Assembly (NCBI GenBank): GCA_023265215.1
Contig: JAHFUH010000251.1
Location: forward strand, 1 to 7,728
Direction: 5' to 3'
Source of the DNA: Acidobacteriota bacterium
GTDB taxonomy: Bacteria; Acidobacteriota; UBA6911
Length of the DNA stretch: 7,728 nucleotides
Part shown: piece by piece, positions 6,446 to 7,728 of the stretch
How the letters are laid out: each line of letters starts with the position of its first letter
How positions within the stretch are numbered: position 1 is the first letter of the stretch
Translations under genes and position numbers: made by a program
Notes under the pieces: generated by a model
The model's database searches: none
What the model was told of the DNA's origin: nothing
The model's input: the letters and a program-made list of their open reading frames with translations, nothing else

Positions 6446-7627
6446 ATGAGGATCAAGACGTTCTACGCTAAGAGCATGTCGGAAGCACTGAGGGATGTCA
6501 AAGAACATCTGGGCCCTGAGGCGCTAATTCTGTCGACGAAGGAGATTCCCTCGCGAGCGGGAGCCTGGGGACGATCCTCCGGAATTGAGGTAGTCGCCGC
6601 AATCGACAAGCAGGATGAGGTAGACGTTTATTCATCCGTTCAGGAAGGCCCTGCCCAGGCGGAGGAAGATTTGCTTCCGCCTGCAACAACATACTCCGCC
6701 GACGGCTCGCTGAATAATGCTGTTGACGATTCAAAGAAGGGTTTAAAAAAATCGCAAAAGACTTGTGCCAGCGCTGCGGTGGAAACTCCACAGCGTACGC
6801 CCATGAATAGCGGCCTGCCGTTCAAGGGACGCGGTCCAGTTGTCCTTTACCAGGATCTGGTAAATTGTGGAGTTGATGCGTTGTTGGCGCAGGATCTGCT
6901 CTGCAAAGCTCTGGAATCGCTTTCGCCGGGGCAGCGAAGAAGTCGTCCCGCCCTGCTTCGGTCGGCTGCCCGGGCCGCTTTGAGCCTTGTTGCCCCTTAT
7001 TCCAATCCGGACGGAGTGCCGGCAAAAAAGGTTGTGGCTTTTTTTGGCCCCACCGGCGTTGGAAAAACCACGTCCATAGCCAAACTCGCAGCGCATTTAG
7101 CATTGAAAAAGAAAAAGAAAGTTTTGTTGATGACGCTGGACGGCTATCGCATTGGAGCAATCGAGCAGCTCCGGATTTATGCCGGCCTGATGGGCATACC
7201 GTTCCGGTTTGTGAGTCAAATTTCTGAATTGTCTCGGGCAATAGAGGAAAACAGTCAGCGCGATTACATGCTGATCGATACCGCAGGCCGGGGTCCCAAT
7301 GATCTGGAAGCCATGAGCGCGCTCTCAGCATTTCTCAGGGATACGCGACAAATCGAAAGACACCTGGTGCTAAGCGCCACTACTAAGGAATCGGACATGA
7401 GAAAAATCATCAGCCAGTTCGAGGTCTGCAGCCCCGATCATTTGCTGTTCACGAAGCTGGACGAAACAGAAACTCCAGGGCCGATTCTGAACGAGCTCGT
7501 ACGTACTCGAAAATCCTTTTCGTATTACACCGACGGGCAGAAGGTTCCGGACGATCTGCATGCGTTTCCGGGAGAACGAATAATAGAAGTGCTCCTTAAT
7601 CGAAGTGAAAATGCACTCAAAGGATAA
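6446..7627 (+). CDS. flhF: Flagellar biosynthesis GTPase FlhF (SRP54/FtsY family)
   Basis: FlhF is a signal-recognition-type GTPase that recruits early basal-body parts and sets where and how many flagella form, usually at a pole. The product has 393 residues. Residues 1-36 match the conserved FlhF N-terminus (MRIKTFYAKSMSEALRDVKE, then LGPEALILSTKE). Residues 37-125 are a low-complexity basic linker (B region). About 126-190 form the helical N domain, and 193-390 the GTPase G domain. G motifs are complete: P-loop GPTGVGKTT at 201-209, DGYRIGA at 232-238, DTAGR at 278-282 and TKLDE at 336-340. The presence of the N-terminal region and B linker separates it from Ffh and FtsY. The ATG lies one base after the flhA stop. 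A run of five lysines (221-225) is encoded by a GAAAAA repeat at 7105-7121. Confidence 0.96.
   Translation: MRIKTFYAKSMSEALRDVKEHLGPEALILSTKEIPSRAGAWGRSSGIEVVAAIDKQDEVDVYSSVQEGPAQAEEDLLPPATTYSADGSLNNAVDDSKKGLKKSQKTCASAAVETPQRTPMNSGLPFKGRGPVVLYQDLVNCGVDALLAQDLLCKALESLSPGQRRSRPALLRSAARAALSLVAPYSNPDGVPAKKVVAFFGPTGVGKTTSIAKLAAHLALKKKKKVLLMTLDGYRIGAIEQLRIYAGLMGIPFRFVSQISELSRAIEENSQRDYMLIDTAGRGPNDLEAMSALSAFLRDTRQIERHLVLSATTKESDMRKIISQFEVCSPDHLLFTKLDETETPGPILNELVRTRKSFSYYTDGQKVPDDLHAFPGERIIEVLLNRSENALKG
7619..7624 (+). promoter_or_regulatory. Ribosome binding site of the gene after flhF
   Basis: AAAGGA overlaps the last codons of flhF and lies 6 bases before the ATG at 7631. It is the main support that the short downstream frame is a real gene start. 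Confidence 0.55.
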
Positions 7628-7630
7628 AAT

Positions 7631-7728
7631 ATGACGCCTGTTTTATATCGACATCACAGCGCCGTCTCTCCGGAAATGAAAGCGGGAGAGGCTGATATTG
7701 CCAAAAAAAAAGAATCCATACTCCAAGT
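7631..7728 (+). CDS. Start of an unidentified gene, possibly flagellar sigma factor FliA (3' end outside window)
   Basis: A frame opens with ATG 3 bp after the flhF stop, with a good AAAGGA site, and stays open for 32 codons to the window edge. The visible protein begins MTPVLYRHHSAVSPEM and continues into a charged segment ending AKKKESILQ. The gene after flhF is commonly flhG (a MinD-like ATPase) or fliA (sigma-28). No P-loop or FlhG-type glutamine-containing activation helix is seen in these residues. The charged stretch followed by an ILQ helix start resembles the lead-in to sigma region 2 in FliA, but this is a weak inference from a very short segment. It contains a run of nine A residues at 7703-7711. 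Reality as a gene is likely; identity is uncertain. Confidence 0.6.
   Translation, partial: MTPVLYRHHSAVSPEMKAGEADIAKKKESILQ

Noticed and set aside
6885..6900. A second sigma-54-like match (TGGCGC, then TGCT with correct spacing) on the + strand.
   Set aside because: It lies deep inside flhF with no gene start nearby. It is most likely a chance match, and it shows that such matches can arise in coding DNA.
6822..7331. A 169-codon open frame on the - strand opposite flhF.
   Set aside because: It overlaps the conserved GTPase domain of flhF, has no recognisable motif and no sensible context.

Overview
This window is the core of a bacterial flagellar operon. All genes are on the + strand and most junctions are tight. 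The visible order is fliL (3' end only), fliN, fliO, fliP, fliQ, fliR, flhB, flhA, flhF, then the first 32 codons of another gene cut off by the window end. Each identification rests on motifs read in the translations, such as the FlhB NPTH autocleavage motif, the FlhA signature, the FliP signatures and the FlhF SRP-type GTPase motifs.

Region by region: positions 1-1259 hold the motor and switch proteins FliL and FliN and the assembly factor FliO. Positions 1264-4282 hold the export gate (FliP, FliQ, FliR) and the substrate-specificity switch FlhB. Next comes the largest gap in the window (77 bp, 4283-4359), which carries a good match to a sigma-54 (-24/-12) promoter. Positions 4360-7627 hold flhA and flhF, separated by one base. 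The last frame (from 7631) is too short to name confidently. It shows no FlhG/MinD-type P-loop and could be the start of the flagellar sigma factor FliA. There are no RNA genes, mobile elements, CRISPR arrays or convincing terminators, and no gene-free stretch longer than 77 bp.

How the genes work together: FliP, FliQ and FliR form the export pore with FlhB wrapped around it, and FliO helps FliP assemble. FlhA forms the nonameric ring that binds export substrates and couples the proton motive force. FliN is part of the rotor C-ring and docks the export apparatus. FliL supports the stator units. FlhF helps place the new flagellum, typically at a pole.

Organism: base composition looks roughly balanced. 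FliL, FliO, FlhF and a likely sigma-54 site suggest a motile bacterium with a Gram-negative-type flagellar regulon, but the phylum cannot be fixed from this sequence. The less usual points are the absence of fliM between fliL and fliN, the minimal FliN, an arginine next to a normally very conserved FlhA aspartate, and the probable internal sigma-54 promoter. Nothing here supports a wholly new system; it is a canonical flagellar export locus.
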